Source of the DNA: Campylobacter gastrosuis | GTDB lineage: Bacteria; Campylobacterota; Campylobacteria; Campylobacterales; Campylobacteraceae | Direction: 5' to 3' | Assembly (NCBI RefSeq): GCF_030249845.1 | Contig: NZ_JANURM010000004.1 | Coordinates: forward strand, 1-64,000 | Length of the DNA: 64,000 nt | Part shown: piece by piece, positions 54,014 to 64,000 of the stretch | Layout of the letters: the number at the start of each line of letters is the position of its first letter | Position numbering within the stretch: the stretch's first letter is position 1 | Position numbers and translations under genes: made by a program | The notes under the pieces: generated by a model | Told to the model about the DNA's origin: nothing | The model's database searches: none | What the model saw: the letters and a program-made list of their open reading frames with translations, nothing else

Positions 54014-54556
54014 ATGACGCTTATCGTGGGGCTTGGAAACCCCACAAAACAATACGAAAATACTAGGCATAATGTTGGATTTATGCTAATTGACAGGCTA
54101 AAAACCACAGATTTTACAGACGTTTCTAGCACAAAATTTCAGGGCGAACTCTACAAATTTAAAGACCTTTTGCTCCTAAAACCACAAACTTATATGAATC
54201 TTTCAGGCAACAGCGTAAAAGCGGTAAATGACTTTTATAAACCAAGTCGGATTATCGTTATCCACGATGATTTGGATTTAGGCTTTGGAGCGGTTAAATT
54301 TAAAAAAGGTGGCAGTAGCGGCGGACACAACGGCATAAAGTCAATTGACAACCTAATCGGCGCTGATTATGAGCGAGTTAGGATTGGTATCGGGCGAGGC
54401 GGCGAGGCTAAAAATTTCGTGCTTGGCGAGTTTAGCAATGATGAAAAAGAGCTGTTAAATGAAATTTTAAACTACACAAAAACAGCCCTCTTAGAGCTTT
54501 TAAAAAGCGATATTACCACGATAAATCAGAAATTTTCACGCAAGGGCATAAGGTGA
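54014..54556 (+). CDS. pth: Peptidyl-tRNA hydrolase
   Basis: This enzyme frees tRNA from dropped-off peptidyl-tRNA. The 180-residue product starts [21 protein letters not shown] with the catalytic His in TRHNVGF and the conserved Asp in [14 protein letters not shown] at 54014 preferred over the TTG just before it. It overlaps the next gene by 4 nt. Confidence 0.96.
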   Translation: MTLIVGLGNPTKQYENTRHNVGFMLIDRLKTTDFTDVSSTKFQGELYKFKDLLLLKPQTYMNLSGNSVKAVNDFYKPSRIIVIHDDLDLGFGAVKFKKGGSSGGHNGIKSIDNLIGADYERVRIGIGRGGEAKNFVLGEFSNDEKELLNEILNYTKTALLELLKSDITTINQKFSRKGIR

Positions 54557-55617
54557 GATTATACGCTAGATATATCGGATTTGCCTATTTTAAGGCGTTT
54601 TTGATTGTTTTTTTATCGCTTTTGCTCTTTTATCTTGGTATTGATTTGCTTACAAATTTAAAAGACCTGCCAAAATCGGCAAACCTGCAACTGCTTTATG
54701 TCGGTATGACGGCACTCACGGCGATTTCTTACGTTTTGCCTATCTCGCTTGTTTTTGGCATTATCATCGCTCAAATTAATATGGTCAGGCAAAATGAGCT
54801 TGTCAGCCTTTATGCGCTTGGTATTAGCAAAAATAGCTTTATTTTACCGCCGTTTTTTATATCCATTATCATTACGCTTTGTTTGATTGCCCTAAATTTC
54901 ACACCATTTGCCTACGCTCAAAACTATCAAAGGCTGATTTTTAAGGGGCTAAATTTCGCGCAAAACACAAACGACACTTTCGTGAAATTTGATAAAAAAT
55001 TCATCTACATAAAAGAGCTAAACTCACTAAATCAAACTATGCAAGATGTCGTGATTTTTGATATAAATCAGACTGAGTTAAATGGCGTTACATTCGCAAA
55101 AAGTGCTAAATTTTTAGGCGATGAGTGGAGTTTAAGCGAAGCAAATGTTACGATTTTGCCAAAAATTTTAAAGGTCGGCGAGGCTGGACTTGAAATTTCA
55201 AATAAAACCGAGCTAAATACTCTTAAAAATTTCACGCCAAAAAGCATCGTAAGTGCAAACAGCAGCGAAAAAACCAGCCTAAATGCACTTGATGCACTTG
55301 ATTTTATTAGCACGTTTAAGGATGAAGGCACTTCGCTAAATACGGCAAAATCAACACTTTACTCTTTGGTGTTTGCGCCACTCTTTGCGCCGCTTTTACT
55401 GCTTATTATTTACTATCATCTGCCAGTTTCTGGGCGATTTTTTAACCTTGCGATTTCAAGTTTTATCTGCGTTTTGGCTACGCTGATTTTTTGGGGAATT
55501 TCATTTGTTTTGGCAAAATTTTCAAGCTCTGGCGTGATTTTTGCCGAGATTGGCATTTTGCTGCCAGTTATTTTGCTTTTTATCTACGCTTTTTACCTTT
55601 TTAAACGCCATTGTTAA
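54553..55617 (+). CDS. LptF/LptG-family LPS export permease
   Basis: The 354-residue membrane protein has six helices in two groups of three around a periplasmic beta-jellyroll (about 100-265), the layout of YjgP/YjgQ permeases. It starts [17 protein letters not shown]. The LPS transporter extracts lipopolysaccharide from the inner membrane. LptF and LptG are hard to tell apart; the position matches Cj0313. GTG start overlapping the pth stop. Confidence 0.9.
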   Translation: MRLYARYIGFAYFKAFLIVFLSLLLFYLGIDLLTNLKDLPKSANLQLLYVGMTALTAISYVLPISLVFGIIIAQINMVRQNELVSLYALGISKNSFILPPFFISIIITLCLIALNFTPFAYAQNYQRLIFKGLNFAQNTNDTFVKFDKKFIYIKELNSLNQTMQDVVIFDINQTELNGVTFAKSAKFLGDEWSLSEANVTILPKILKVGEAGLEISNKTELNTLKNFTPKSIVSANSSEKTSLNALDALDFISTFKDEGTSLNTAKSTLYSLVFAPLFAPLLLLIIYYHLPVSGRFFNLAISSFICVLATLIFWGISFVLAKFSSSGVIFAEIGILLPVILLFIYAFYLFKRHC

Positions 55618-55639
55618 GCCAAATTTTGGCATTTTTTTT
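55618..55639 (+). terminator. Terminator after the lpt permease gene
   Basis: GCCAA-ATT-TTGGC (55618-55630) is followed by eight T (55632-55639). The stem is short, but the T-run is good. It starts at the end of the stop region. Confidence 0.55.
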
Positions 55640-55646
55640 ATAAAAT
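55639..55646 (+). promoter_or_regulatory. -10 region for lysA operon
   Basis: TATAAAAT immediately after the T-run offers TATAAA or TAAAAT as a -10 box, about 30 nt before lysA. It probably drives lysA-pheA-hisC-fliF-fliG-fliH-dxs. Confidence 0.45.
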
Positions 55647-55674
55647 AAACCCCATTTAAACAAAGGCTTTTTTT

Positions 55675-56877
55675 ATGGATTATAAAGGTTTGGCACAAAA
55701 ATATGGCACCCCACTTTACATTTACGATTTTAACCACATTAAAGAGCGTTACAATGAGCTAAAAAACGCATTTAGCGGTAGAAAATCTCTCGTTTGCTAC
55801 GCTGTAAAGGCAAACTCAAATTTAAGCATTTTAAGACATTTAGCAAATTTAGGGGCTGGGTTTGATTGCGTTAGCATAGGCGAGGTAAAACGTGCTTTAA
55901 TGGCTGGTGCTAAGCCGTATCAGGTGATTTTTAGCGGAGTTGGCAAGAGCGATGATGAGATAAAAACTGCCCTAAATAGCAATATTTTAATGCTAAATTT
56001 AGAGAGCGAAGCCGAGCTTGACAGGGTTTGTGCCATCGCAAAAGAGCTAAATAAAACGGCAAGGATTAGCATTAGAATAAACCCAGATGTTGATGCTAAA
56101 ACGCACCCTTACATTTCAACTGGACTTAATGAGAATAAATTCGGCGTTGATGTGATGAGTGCTAAAAAAATGTATTTAAAGGCTAAAAATTCAGCTCACA
56201 TTGAGCCAGTTGGCGTGCATTTTCATATCGGTTCTCAAATTACCGAGATTAGCTCAATAATTGAGGCGGCAAATATCGTCGCAAAGGTCGTTTCTGAGCT
56301 TAAAGCACTTGAAATTGACATTAAATTTTTTGACGTCGGTGGCGGTGTCGGCATTGTTTATGATGATGAGCAAAATGTGAGTTTATACGACTACGCACAG
56401 GGGATTTTAGCGGCGTTAAAGGGGCTTGATGTCACGATAGTTTGCGAGCCGGGCAGGTTTATTGTCGGCAACGCTGGCGTGCTTTTAAGTAGCGTTTTAT
56501 ACGAGAAATTTAATAAAAATAGACGCTTTGTTGTCGTTGATGCAGCGATGAATGATTTAATCCGCCCAAGCCTTTATGATGCTCATCACGGCGTGGAATT
56601 TTTAGGTAAAAATGAGCAAATCTCGCCTTGCGATATCGTTGGTCCAATTTGCGAAAGTGGCGACTTTTTGGCTAAAAATTTAAACCTGCCAAAGTGTCAA
56701 AGTGGCGATTTGATTTTGATTAAAAGTGCCGGTGCTTACGGCTTTTCAATGAGCTCAAACTACAACACACGCCCTCGTGCTGCCGAGATTGGCATAGAAG
56801 ACGGCAAGGACAGGTTAATTCGCCGCCGTGAGAAATTTGAGGATTTAATCGCACTTGAAACGGAGTTTTTAAACTAA
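55675..56877 (+). CDS. lysA: Diaminopimelate decarboxylase
   Basis: The 400-residue PLP enzyme makes lysine from meso-diaminopimelate. The PLP Lys is in CYAVKANSNLSILRHL; HFHIGSQI, GGGVGIVYDDE and CEPGRF follow. It is the first gene of an operon with amino-acid, flagellar and isoprenoid genes. Its stop overlaps the pheA ATG (TAATG). Confidence 0.96.
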   Translation: MDYKGLAQKYGTPLYIYDFNHIKERYNELKNAFSGRKSLVCYAVKANSNLSILRHLANLGAGFDCVSIGEVKRALMAGAKPYQVIFSGVGKSDDEIKTALNSNILMLNLESEAELDRVCAIAKELNKTARISIRINPDVDAKTHPYISTGLNENKFGVDVMSAKKMYLKAKNSAHIEPVGVHFHIGSQITEISSIIEAANIVAKVVSELKALEIDIKFFDVGGGVGIVYDDEQNVSLYDYAQGILAALKGLDVTIVCEPGRFIVGNAGVLLSSVLYEKFNKNRRFVVVDAAMNDLIRPSLYDAHHGVEFLGKNEQISPCDIVGPICESGDFLAKNLNLPKCQSGDLILIKSAGAYGFSMSSNYNTRPRAAEIGIEDGKDRLIRRREKFEDLIALETEFLN

Positions 56878-57953
56878 TGCAAGAGTTAAACGATTTACGA
56901 AAAAATATTGATGAGATTGATGATTTAATCTTAGAAAAACTAAATGAACGTATGAAATTTGTCAAAAAAATCGGCGAGTTAAAAAAATCAAGCGGTGCGT
57001 CAATCTACCGCCCAGAGCGTGAAAAAGCCATTTTAAACCGCCTACAAAGCGTAAAGGGCGGACTTTTAAACAAGGCTGCAATTGAGGCGATTTACCTTGA
57101 AATTTTTGCCGTTTCAAGAAATCTTGAAATGCCACAAAAAGTCGCCTATCTTGGACCTGAGGGCACCTACACCCATCAAGCAGCAGAGAGTCGTTTTGGT
57201 GCGATGAGCGAGTATCTGCCACTTGCGACGATTAATTCAGTTTTTACAAAACTATCGCAAAAAGAGGTAAAATACGGCGTTGTGCCAATTGAGAATAACA
57301 CCGAAGGTGCGGTTGGGGCGACACTTGACTGCCTTGCTAGTTTTGAGAATGTAAAAATCGTGGCTGAAATTTACCTTGATATTCATCACAGCTTTGTTAG
57401 CCAAAGCGAGAATTTAAAGGACATAAAGACCATTTATTCGCACCCACAAGGCTATAATCAGTGCCGAAATTTTCTTGAAAGCCACCTTTTAAGTAATATA
57501 AATTTTGTGCCGTCAAAATCAACAGCAGAGGCGGCATTTTTGGCTTCAAAGGATCCAAATTCAGCTGCGATTTGCTCAAAAATAGCCGCTAAAATTTACA
57601 ACGTGCCAATTTTATTTGAAACGATTGAGGATAATCTTGCAAATCGCACGAGATTTTTAATCCTAAGCGACTTTAAAAACGCCAAAAATAGCCACTTTAA
57701 AACCTCAATCCTAGCCAAAACTGCCCACAAACCGGGCGGACTTGCTGATTTGCTTAGAATTTTTAAAGATGAAAACATAAACCTAACAAAACTAGAAAGT
57801 CGCCCAGTAAAACAGCGTAAATTTGACTTTATGTTTTTTATAGATTTTGACGGACACATTGATGATGAGAGCGTGCAAAACGCCATAAATTTAGCCACAG
57901 ACCAAGGCATAGAGATTAAGTGGCTTGGCAGTTATCTTGACGGAGATTTATAA
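56877..57953 (+). CDS. pheA: Bifunctional chorismate mutase / prephenate dehydratase
   Basis: The 358-residue enzyme makes phenylpyruvate from chorismate. The AroQ-type mutase domain covers residues 1-85 ([19 protein letters not shown] start). The dehydratase follows ([33 protein letters not shown]), and a C-terminal ACT domain at about 275-358 ([19 protein letters not shown]) should bind phenylalanine for feedback control. TAATG overlaps at both ends. Confidence 0.95.
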   Translation: MQELNDLRKNIDEIDDLILEKLNERMKFVKKIGELKKSSGASIYRPEREKAILNRLQSVKGGLLNKAAIEAIYLEIFAVSRNLEMPQKVAYLGPEGTYTHQAAESRFGAMSEYLPLATINSVFTKLSQKEVKYGVVPIENNTEGAVGATLDCLASFENVKIVAEIYLDIHHSFVSQSENLKDIKTIYSHPQGYNQCRNFLESHLLSNINFVPSKSTAEAAFLASKDPNSAAICSKIAAKIYNVPILFETIEDNLANRTRFLILSDFKNAKNSHFKTSILAKTAHKPGGLADLLRIFKDENINLTKLESRPVKQRKFDFMFFIDFDGHIDDESVQNAINLATDQGIEIKWLGSYLDGDL

Positions 57954-59041
57954 TGGTTTTTAACGAAGTTTTAAAAAATTTAAAAAATTACGAAGCTGGC
58001 AAGCCAATTGAGCTTGTCGTGCGAGAATACGGCATAAAAGATGTCATCAAACTAGCAAGTAACGAAAACCCATTTGGCACAAGCCCACTTGTAAAAAACG
58101 CCCTAAAAAACGCTTCAAACAAGGCTCATCTTTATCCAGATGATAGCTATTTTGAGCTAAAAGAGGCGCTATCTGCTAAATTTAGCGTCACGCCAAAAAA
58201 CCTAATCATCGGCTCTGGGAGCGATCAGATCATTGAGTTTATCGCTCACGTCGTTTTAAACGAAAAAAATGCGATTTTAACGGCTGGCATAACCTTTGCA
58301 ATGTATGAAATTTACGCCTCTCATCTAGGTGCAAAAACGATAAAAACGCCATCTCAAACGCACGATTTAAACCAAATGCTTGAAATTTACAAGCAAAACA
58401 AAGACAAAATCGCAGCCATATTTTTGTGTTTGCCAAACAACCCGCTTGGCGAGTGCTTAGATGTTAGCGATGTTTATGCTTTTATGCGTGAAATTTCGCC
58501 AGATACATTGATTGTAATTGACGGCGCTTACAATGATTTTGCAAAATTTAAGGACGCAAAAAAGGCGATAGATCCTAGCGATTTGATTAAAAATTTTAAA
58601 AACGCAATATTTTTAGGCACGTTTTCTAAATCTTACGGACTTGGCGGTATGCGCGTTGGATACGGCATTGCCGATGAGTTTATCATAAATGAACTAGCCA
58701 AACTTCGCGCTCCGTTTAATATCACCACGCTTAGCCTAAAATCGGCAATTGTGGCGTTGGGCGATGATGATTTTGTTAAAAAAACATTTGAAAATAACTT
58801 TGAGCAAATGGGCGTTTATGAGCGTTTTTGCGATGAAATTGGCGTTTCGTTTATACCTAGTTTTACGAATTTTATCACGATAAAATTTGCTAATAGCACA
58901 CAAATTTGCGACAAACTTTTAAAACAGGGCGTGATTTTACGAAATTTAGCAAGTTATGGGCTAGACGCCGTTCGTATCACGATTGGCACACCAGAACAAA
59001 ATGAGATAGTTTTAAACAAGTTGCGTGAAATTTTAAAGTAA
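57953..59041 (+). CDS. hisC: Histidinol-phosphate aminotransferase
   Basis: The 362-residue PLP enzyme acts in histidine synthesis and perhaps in the last step of Phe or Tyr synthesis, given its place after pheA. The PLP Lys is in [27 protein letters not shown] and [10 protein letters not shown] are present. Four bases separate it from fliF. Confidence 0.95.
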   Translation: MVFNEVLKNLKNYEAGKPIELVVREYGIKDVIKLASNENPFGTSPLVKNALKNASNKAHLYPDDSYFELKEALSAKFSVTPKNLIIGSGSDQIIEFIAHVVLNEKNAILTAGITFAMYEIYASHLGAKTIKTPSQTHDLNQMLEIYKQNKDKIAAIFLCLPNNPLGECLDVSDVYAFMREISPDTLIVIDGAYNDFAKFKDAKKAIDPSDLIKNFKNAIFLGTFSKSYGLGGMRVGYGIADEFIINELAKLRAPFNITTLSLKSAIVALGDDDFVKKTFENNFEQMGVYERFCDEIGVSFIPSFTNFITIKFANSTQICDKLLKQGVILRNLASYGLDAVRITIGTPEQNEIVLNKLREILK

Positions 59042-59045
59042 AAAT

Positions 59046-60743
59046 ATGGATTTTAAGGCTCTACTTAATCAAATCAGTCAGCTTTACCAAAAGCTATCGC
59101 TAAAACAAAAAATTGTCATAGCTAGCTCAATAGTCGTAGTCGTGGGTTTTTTGGTATTTCTTACGATGTTTAAGTCAAAAAGCGACAGCTACGCTGGTTA
59201 TAGCGTGCTTTTTGAAAACATTAGCCCAAACGACACAGCGTTAATAATTGACCAGCTAAACAAGGATGGCGTAAGTTATAAACTTGCAAACGAAGGCACG
59301 ATTTTAGTGCCAAATGCTGATGTTTATAAGGAGCGAATCGCCGTTGCCACGCTTGGAATTCCAAAAGAGAGCAAAATCGGCTTTGAAATTTTTGACAAGC
59401 AGGAATTTGGCGCGACTGATGCCGAACAGCGTGTAAAATATCAGCGCGCCTTAGAGGGCGAGCTAGCACGAACGATTGAGAGCCTAGCACCGATTGCCAA
59501 GGCTAGCGTGCGTATTGCCCTGCCAAAAGAGAGTGTTTTTACCGAACGCCAAAGTCCGCCTACGGCTTCGGTTGTTGTTGAGCTAAAATCTGGCGGCGCT
59601 TTGGGGCAAAAGCAAATTTTTGGCATTAAAAATTTAGTCGCTGCAAGTGTTACAAATTTAAGCCTTGAAAATGTCAAAATCGTAAGCAGTGATGGCATCG
59701 CGCTTGGCGAAGAAGGAGAGGGCTTTGATAGCGATCTGATCGCACAACAGATACGATATAAGCGTGAGTTTGAAAACAATTACGAACAAAAAATCATAAA
59801 TGTCCTAGCCCCGATTGTCGGCGGTGTGGATAAGGTTGTCGCAAAGGTAAATATTGAGTTTGACTTTGATAAAAAGGATAGCCAAAGCGAAGTTTATGAC
59901 CCAAATAACGTCGTTAGAAGCGAGAGCAATATTGAAGAAAAAAGGCAAGGCAGAAGTGCAAACGACATTCAGGGTGTGCCGGGTGCGGTTAGTAATATTG
60001 GCCCAGTTGAAGGGCTTGATGATAACAAACTAACCGAGCAATACAACAAAAGCTCACAGCAAACAAACTACGAAATTTCAAAGAAAATCACAAGCGTAAA
60101 GGGGCAGTTTGCCACGATTAATAGGGTTTCAGCAGCTGTTGTGGTTGATGGGGCGTATCAGTTTAAAAAAGATGAGAGCGGCGCTACCACAAAAGAGCTA
60201 GAATTCGTGCCTTTAACGGATGCTCAAAAGGCGTCAATTACAAATTTAATCAAGCAAGCAATTGGCTTTAACGCAAATCGTGGCGATGAGGTCACGCTTG
60301 ATAATTTTGAGTTTAAAGTTACAGATCACACCACGACCACTCAAAAGGTTGATGGCTTTATGCAAGATTATGTAACGCCGTTTATGCCGATATTTAAATA
60401 CATTTTTGCAGCTATTTTGCTTTACATTTTTTACAAAAAAGTCATCGTTGTATTTATGCAAAAAATGCTTGAAGATGTCAAAGAAGATGAGGAGGATTTA
60501 GGCGAACAGCTTGAAGACCTTGAAGTAGATGATGAAGATAGCTTAGAGAAATTTAAAGCGGCTAAGAAAAAGGTTGAGGAGCAGTTAGGACTTACTGGCG
60601 AGTTTAACGAGGATGAGCTAAAATACGACGTGCTTTTAGAAAAAATGCGAACCATAATCCAAGAGAGAAACGAGGAGATTGCGATTTTACTGCAAGATAT
60701 GGTTAAAAACGACAGCGAATTTAATGTCCGCAAGGAGCTTTAA
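59046..60743 (+). CDS. fliF: Flagellar MS-ring protein FliF
   Basis: The 565-residue inner-membrane protein forms the flagellar base. TM1 lies at about 23-43, a YscJ-like ring domain follows, and TM2 lies at about 450-470. An acidic C-terminal cytoplasmic tail binds FliG. GLPASVVVE-like and NYEQKIINVLAPIVGG segments fit FliF. It overlaps fliG by 1 nt. Confidence 0.96.
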   Translation: MDFKALLNQISQLYQKLSLKQKIVIASSIVVVVGFLVFLTMFKSKSDSYAGYSVLFENISPNDTALIIDQLNKDGVSYKLANEGTILVPNADVYKERIAVATLGIPKESKIGFEIFDKQEFGATDAEQRVKYQRALEGELARTIESLAPIAKASVRIALPKESVFTERQSPPTASVVVELKSGGALGQKQIFGIKNLVAASVTNLSLENVKIVSSDGIALGEEGEGFDSDLIAQQIRYKREFENNYEQKIINVLAPIVGGVDKVVAKVNIEFDFDKKDSQSEVYDPNNVVRSESNIEEKRQGRSANDIQGVPGAVSNIGPVEGLDDNKLTEQYNKSSQQTNYEISKKITSVKGQFATINRVSAAVVVDGAYQFKKDESGATTKELEFVPLTDAQKASITNLIKQAIGFNANRGDEVTLDNFEFKVTDHTTTTQKVDGFMQDYVTPFMPIFKYIFAAILLYIFYKKVIVVFMQKMLEDVKEDEEDLGEQLEDLEVDDEDSLEKFKAAKKKVEEQLGLTGEFNEDELKYDVLLEKMRTIIQERNEEIAILLQDMVKNDSEFNVRKEL

Positions 60744-61774
60744 TGGCAATAAAATTAACCGAACAGCAAAAGCTAATTTATGATGATCTTTCAATGCCTG
60801 AAAAGATTGCGATTTTGCTTATCCAGCTTGGCGAAGAATCAACAAGTTTGCTATTTTCTCATATGGATGTTGATGTCATCACTGATATTTCAGGTTACAT
60901 AGCCACGGCTAGAAATATTGACAAGCAGGTTGCGGCTGCGATTTTGGAGGAATTTTACGCTCTAATGCAGTCAAATCAATATATGAGAAGTGGCGGTTTA
61001 GAGTATGCAAAAGAGATTTTATACCGCACCTTCGGTCCAGAAACGGCACAGAAAATTTTAGATAAATTAGCAAAAAGTATGGAGAACACCAAATCTTTTG
61101 GCTATTTAACAAAAATCAAACCACAACAACTTGCCGACTTTATCGTTAAAGAACACCCACAAGCAATCGCCCTAATCCTAGCACATATGGACGCTACTGG
61201 GGCTGCTGAAACGCTTAGCTACTTCCCAAATGAGTTACGAAGCGATGTTGTTATAAGAATGGCAAATTTAGGCGATATTAGCCCTTCAATCATCAAGCGT
61301 GTTTCAACCGTTTTAGAGGGTAAACTTGAAAGCCTTACTTCGTATAAGGTTGAGGTTGGTGGTCCAAGGGCTGTTGCTGAAATGCTAAATAGGCTCGGTC
61401 AAAAGGCATCAAAAGACACAATCTCTTACATTGAACAAGCCGATGAGAAGCTTGCTACTACGATTAAAGAGCTTATGTTTACCTTTGAAGATATCATCAA
61501 TCTTAACGCCGCTGCTATTCGTGAAATTTTAAAAAATGTGGAGAAAAAAGACCTTATGGTCGCCCTAAAAGGTAGTAACCCAGCTCTAAAAGATAAATTT
61601 TTAGCAAATATGTCACAGCGTGCTGCTGATGCGTTTAACGAAGAGATGGGCTATCTTGGTGCTGTTAGGGTTAAGGATGTTGAAGAGGCACAAAGAAAGA
61701 TTGTTGAAGCCGTTCAAGCCCTAGCAGAACAGGGCGTATTCCAAGTAGGCGAAGCCGATGAGATGATAGAATGA
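60743..61774 (+). CDS. fliG: Flagellar motor switch protein FliG
   Basis: The 343-residue rotor protein transmits torque. The middle domain carries the EHPQAIALILAHM (EHPQ) motif, and the C-terminal domain holds the charged torque helix (LMVALKGSNPALKDKFLANMSQRAADAF). It sits between fliF and fliH with overlaps of 1 and 4 nt. Confidence 0.97.
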   Translation: MAIKLTEQQKLIYDDLSMPEKIAILLIQLGEESTSLLFSHMDVDVITDISGYIATARNIDKQVAAAILEEFYALMQSNQYMRSGGLEYAKEILYRTFGPETAQKILDKLAKSMENTKSFGYLTKIKPQQLADFIVKEHPQAIALILAHMDATGAAETLSYFPNELRSDVVIRMANLGDISPSIIKRVSTVLEGKLESLTSYKVEVGGPRAVAEMLNRLGQKASKDTISYIEQADEKLATTIKELMFTFEDIINLNAAAIREILKNVEKKDLMVALKGSNPALKDKFLANMSQRAADAFNEEMGYLGAVRVKDVEEAQRKIVEAVQALAEQGVFQVGEADEMIE

Positions 61775-62583
61775 GAAATAGTAGCGTAATTACAAACGAA
61801 AGTGTCAGAAAGCACTTTGTTGAAAACTACCGATTTAAGGTTTTAGGCACAGAGATTAGACAAGCAGAGCCTGAAAATGAGCCTTTAAGCGATGATGAGC
61901 CGACAAATAAAAGCGAATTTGTAGCCGAGCCACCAGTTTATGCTCAAATGCCAACCCAGCCACCACCGCCACCTCAAAACAGCGGGTTTGACGCTAGTTT
62001 TGTTGAGGAGCTTCTTAAAAAAACCGATGAACTTAGCACAAATATCGTAAAACTTCAAATGCAAATAGAAAATCAAGAAGCCGAGTTTAATCGTAGGCTA
62101 GAAGCCCAAACTTCACGTGCGTTTGAGGATGGCAAAAGCGAGGGTTTAAACGAAGCAAGTGCAAATTTTGACGCAAAAATTGCCGAGTTAAACGAGCGGT
62201 TTAACTCATCTGTGGCTAAAATTTCAGCCAAATTTGACGCCCTTGATGAGTTTGTGGCTAAAAACGAGGATGAGCTTGCTAAAACAGCAATAAATGTCGC
62301 AAAACAGGTTATTGAGAGTGAAATTTCGCAGCACTCATCAAAAATCGCCTTTAATCTTGCAAAGACGCTTTTAGGCGAGATTAAGGACGCAAAAGACATC
62401 ACACTTCGTGTAAATCCAAGCGATAGCGAGTATTTAACTCAAAATTTCAAAGGCAAAAATCACATAAAAATAGAAGCCGATGACGCCATAAGCAAGGGCG
62501 GAGTAGTCATTACTAGCGAGGCTGGTAACATTGACGGCACGATTTTATCACGATTTGAGAAGCTAACAAATTTGGTAGGTTAA
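61771..62583 (+). CDS. fliH: Flagellar assembly protein FliH
   Basis: The 270-residue regulator of the export ATPase FliI has a polar Pro-rich N-terminal part (QPPPPPQNS), then a long coiled coil (about 75-150) and a C-terminal domain (DITLRVNPSDSEYL, KGGVVITSEAGNIDG) similar to the V-ATPase E subunit. It overlaps fliG by 4 nt. Confidence 0.92.
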   Translation: MRNSSVITNESVRKHFVENYRFKVLGTEIRQAEPENEPLSDDEPTNKSEFVAEPPVYAQMPTQPPPPPQNSGFDASFVEELLKKTDELSTNIVKLQMQIENQEAEFNRRLEAQTSRAFEDGKSEGLNEASANFDAKIAELNERFNSSVAKISAKFDALDEFVAKNEDELAKTAINVAKQVIESEISQHSSKIAFNLAKTLLGEIKDAKDITLRVNPSDSEYLTQNFKGKNHIKIEADDAISKGGVVITSEAGNIDGTILSRFEKLTNLVG

Positions 62584-62584
62584 A

Positions 62585-64000
62585 ATGGACATTAAAAATT
62601 ACAGCATTGATGAGTTAAAGCTACTTTGCAAGAATATTCGCACGCGAATTTTAGAAGTCGTAAGCAAAAACGGCGGACATCTTAGCTCAAATATTGGGGC
62701 AGTTGAGCTAATCGTCGCTATGCACTACGTTTTTGACGTCAGCAAAGACCCATTTATCTTTGATGTCAGCCACCAGTGCTACGCTCACAAACTCTTAACT
62801 GACCGCTGGGAGAGTTTTGCTACGCTTAGGCAGTTTGGCGGTATTAGCGGATTTTCAAAGCCAAAAGAAAGCAGTGCTGATTACTTCATAGCAGGGCATA
62901 GCTCTACTTCTATATCTCTTGCTGTCGGTGCTGCAAAGGCTATAAATTTAAAGGGCGAAGACCGCTTGCCAGTCGCACTAATTGGCGATGGCTCAATGAG
63001 TGCTGGTATGGCGTATGAGGCGTTAAATGAGCTTGGCGACCGCAAATATCCTTGCGTGATTATTTTAAACGACAATGAGATGAGTATAAGTAAGCCAATT
63101 GGTGCGTTAAGCAAGTATTTAAGTCATATAATGGCTGGCGAGGCGTATCAGAAATTTAAAAGCGGAGTGGAGAAAATTCTAAGCTATATGCCAGATTCTG
63201 CAAACTATATGGCTAGGCGGATGGAGGAGGGCATTAGGCTTATTACGCCCGGAATTTTCTTTGAGGAGCTTGGACTTGAATACATTGGCCCAGTTAATGG
63301 GCACGATTTAAGCGACCTAATTGCCACATTTAAGACGGCAAAAACGATGAAAAAGCCAGTAATTATCCACGCTCAAACCCTAAAAGGCAAGGGCTATGAG
63401 AAGGCTGAGGGGCATTTTGCTAGTTGGCACGGCGTATCGCCATTTGATTTAGAAAGTGGCGAAGTGATTAAAAAAAGTAGCACCAAAAAATCGCCAACAG
63501 CTATTTTTAGCGAGCATCTTTTAAAAATGGCAGGCGAACATAAGGATATCGTTGGCGTAACAGCAGCAATGCCTACTGGCACTGGTATGGACGCACTGAT
63601 TGAAGCCTATCCAGAGCGTTTTTGGGACGTTGCTATTGCCGAACAGCACGCCGTAACCTCAATGGCAGCAATGGCAAAAGAGGGCTTTAAGCCGTTTGTC
63701 GTGATTTATTCAACCTTTCTTCAACGTGCATACGACCAGATTATCCACGATGCTTGTATCTTAAATTTAAATATGACCTTTGCTATGGATAGGGCTGGGA
63801 TTGTGGGCGAGGACGGCGAAACTCATCAGGGCGTTTTTGATATTAGCTATCTTAATTTAATCCCAAATATTGTGCTTTTTGCCCCAAGGTCTGAAAATTC
63901 TCTAAAACTTGCAATGCAGTTTGCCTACGATTACAAGGGCGTGAGTGCATTTAGGTATCCTCGTGGTGCGTTTTTGCTTGATGAGGCGGAGTTTGGTGCT
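62585..64000 (+). CDS. dxs: 1-deoxy-D-xylulose-5-phosphate synthase (3' end missing)
   Basis: This thiamine diphosphate enzyme opens the MEP isoprenoid pathway. The first 472 residues are present (full length about 610-640). The ThDP motif starts at GDGSMSAGMAYEALNELG and ends in LNDNEMS. DVSHQCYAHKLL and HAQTLKGKGYEKAE follow, then the pyrimidine-domain stretch AEQHAVTSMAAMA with its catalytic Glu. The window ends inside the gene. Start is one base after the fliH stop (TAAAATGG). Confidence 0.96.
   Translation, partial: MDIKNYSIDELKLLCKNIRTRILEVVSKNGGHLSSNIGAVELIVAMHYVFDVSKDPFIFDVSHQCYAHKLLTDRWESFATLRQFGGISGFSKPKESSADYFIAGHSSTSISLAVGAAKAINLKGEDRLPVALIGDGSMSAGMAYEALNELGDRKYPCVIILNDNEMSISKPIGALSKYLSHIMAGEAYQKFKSGVEKILSYMPDSANYMARRMEEGIRLITPGIFFEELGLEYIGPVNGHDLSDLIATFKTAKTMKKPVIIHAQTLKGKGYEKAEGHFASWHGVSPFDLESGEVIKKSSTKKSPTAIFSEHLLKMAGEHKDIVGVTAAMPTGTGMDALIEAYPERFWDVAIAEQHAVTSMAAMAKEGFKPFVVIYSTFLQRAYDQIIHDACILNLNMTFAMDRAGIVGEDGETHQGVFDISYLNLIPNIVLFAPRSENSLKLAMQFAYDYKGVSAFRYPRGAFLLDEAEFGA

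Noticed and set aside
1..64000. Insertion sequences, prophage genes, rRNA operon or riboswitch
   Set aside because: I looked for transposase, integrase and phage motifs, rRNA stretches and common riboswitch signatures and recognised none.

Overview
The window is chromosomal DNA of a Campylobacter species (Campylobacterota, formerly Epsilonproteobacteria). The evidence is an N-glycosylation block (pglB-pglA-pglC-pglD), a CheA with a fused receiver domain next to CheV and CheW, flagellar fliF-fliG-fliH in a housekeeping operon with hisC and dxs, and -10 boxes without clear -35 boxes. From memory, several gene runs match C. jejuni: metG to gltX; lpxB-greA-lpxH-like-cheV-cheA-cheW-serB-tal; rplY-pth-lptG; and lysA-pheA-hisC-fliF-fliG-fliH-dxs. 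FadL/FadD-like genes, a PilT-like ATPase and a split pgl locus suggest one of the non-thermotolerant species. The exact species cannot be decided from this sequence.

Layout. 1-4073: tail of an unknown gene, a DsbC/DsbG-like oxidoreductase, and selB/selA for selenocysteine insertion. 4179-8790: pglB, a 62-codon duplicated head of pglA carrying a palindromic 42-bp repeat, then pglA, pglC and pglD. 8791-10550: a decayed region with three strong hairpins and two broken genes. 10583-18636 (minus strand): a Mur-ligase-like protein, metG, a small Cys protein, fbp, mobB, slt, yggT and gltX, with one lipoprotein gene on the plus strand. 18747-29005: mscL, an autotransporter behind a 12-G tract, an MBL-GAF-HD-GYP fusion, a FecR-domain surface protein with a TPR/beta-barrel outer-membrane partner, and an esterase pseudogene broken by two frameshifts. 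29100-41979: ubiD-like, a winged-helix protein, dgkA, xth, purF, tRNA-Glu, a lipoprotein, nfo, fadL-like, fadD-like, an AAA ATPase, and bioD/bioA facing apart. 41976-53409: a peptide transporter, lpxB, greA, argC, an lpxH-like gene, cheV-cheA-cheW, serB-like, tal and pilT-like. 53468-64000: rplY, pth, lptG-like, lysA, pheA, hisC, fliF, fliG, fliH and the first part of dxs.

Most genes are tightly packed and translationally coupled (ATGA, TAATG or TGATG overlaps). The accessory signal sits in four places: the pglB/pglA junction, the hairpin and pseudogene stretch 8791-10550, the poly-G autotransporter locus, and the FecR/barrel pair with its neighbouring dead esterase. The strongest candidates for something undescribed are the covarying palindromic repeat that lies inside the reading frame and duplicates the start of pglA, and the FecR-fused cargo with a SLAM-like partner. 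Functions are assigned by motif recognition only; no database search was possible.
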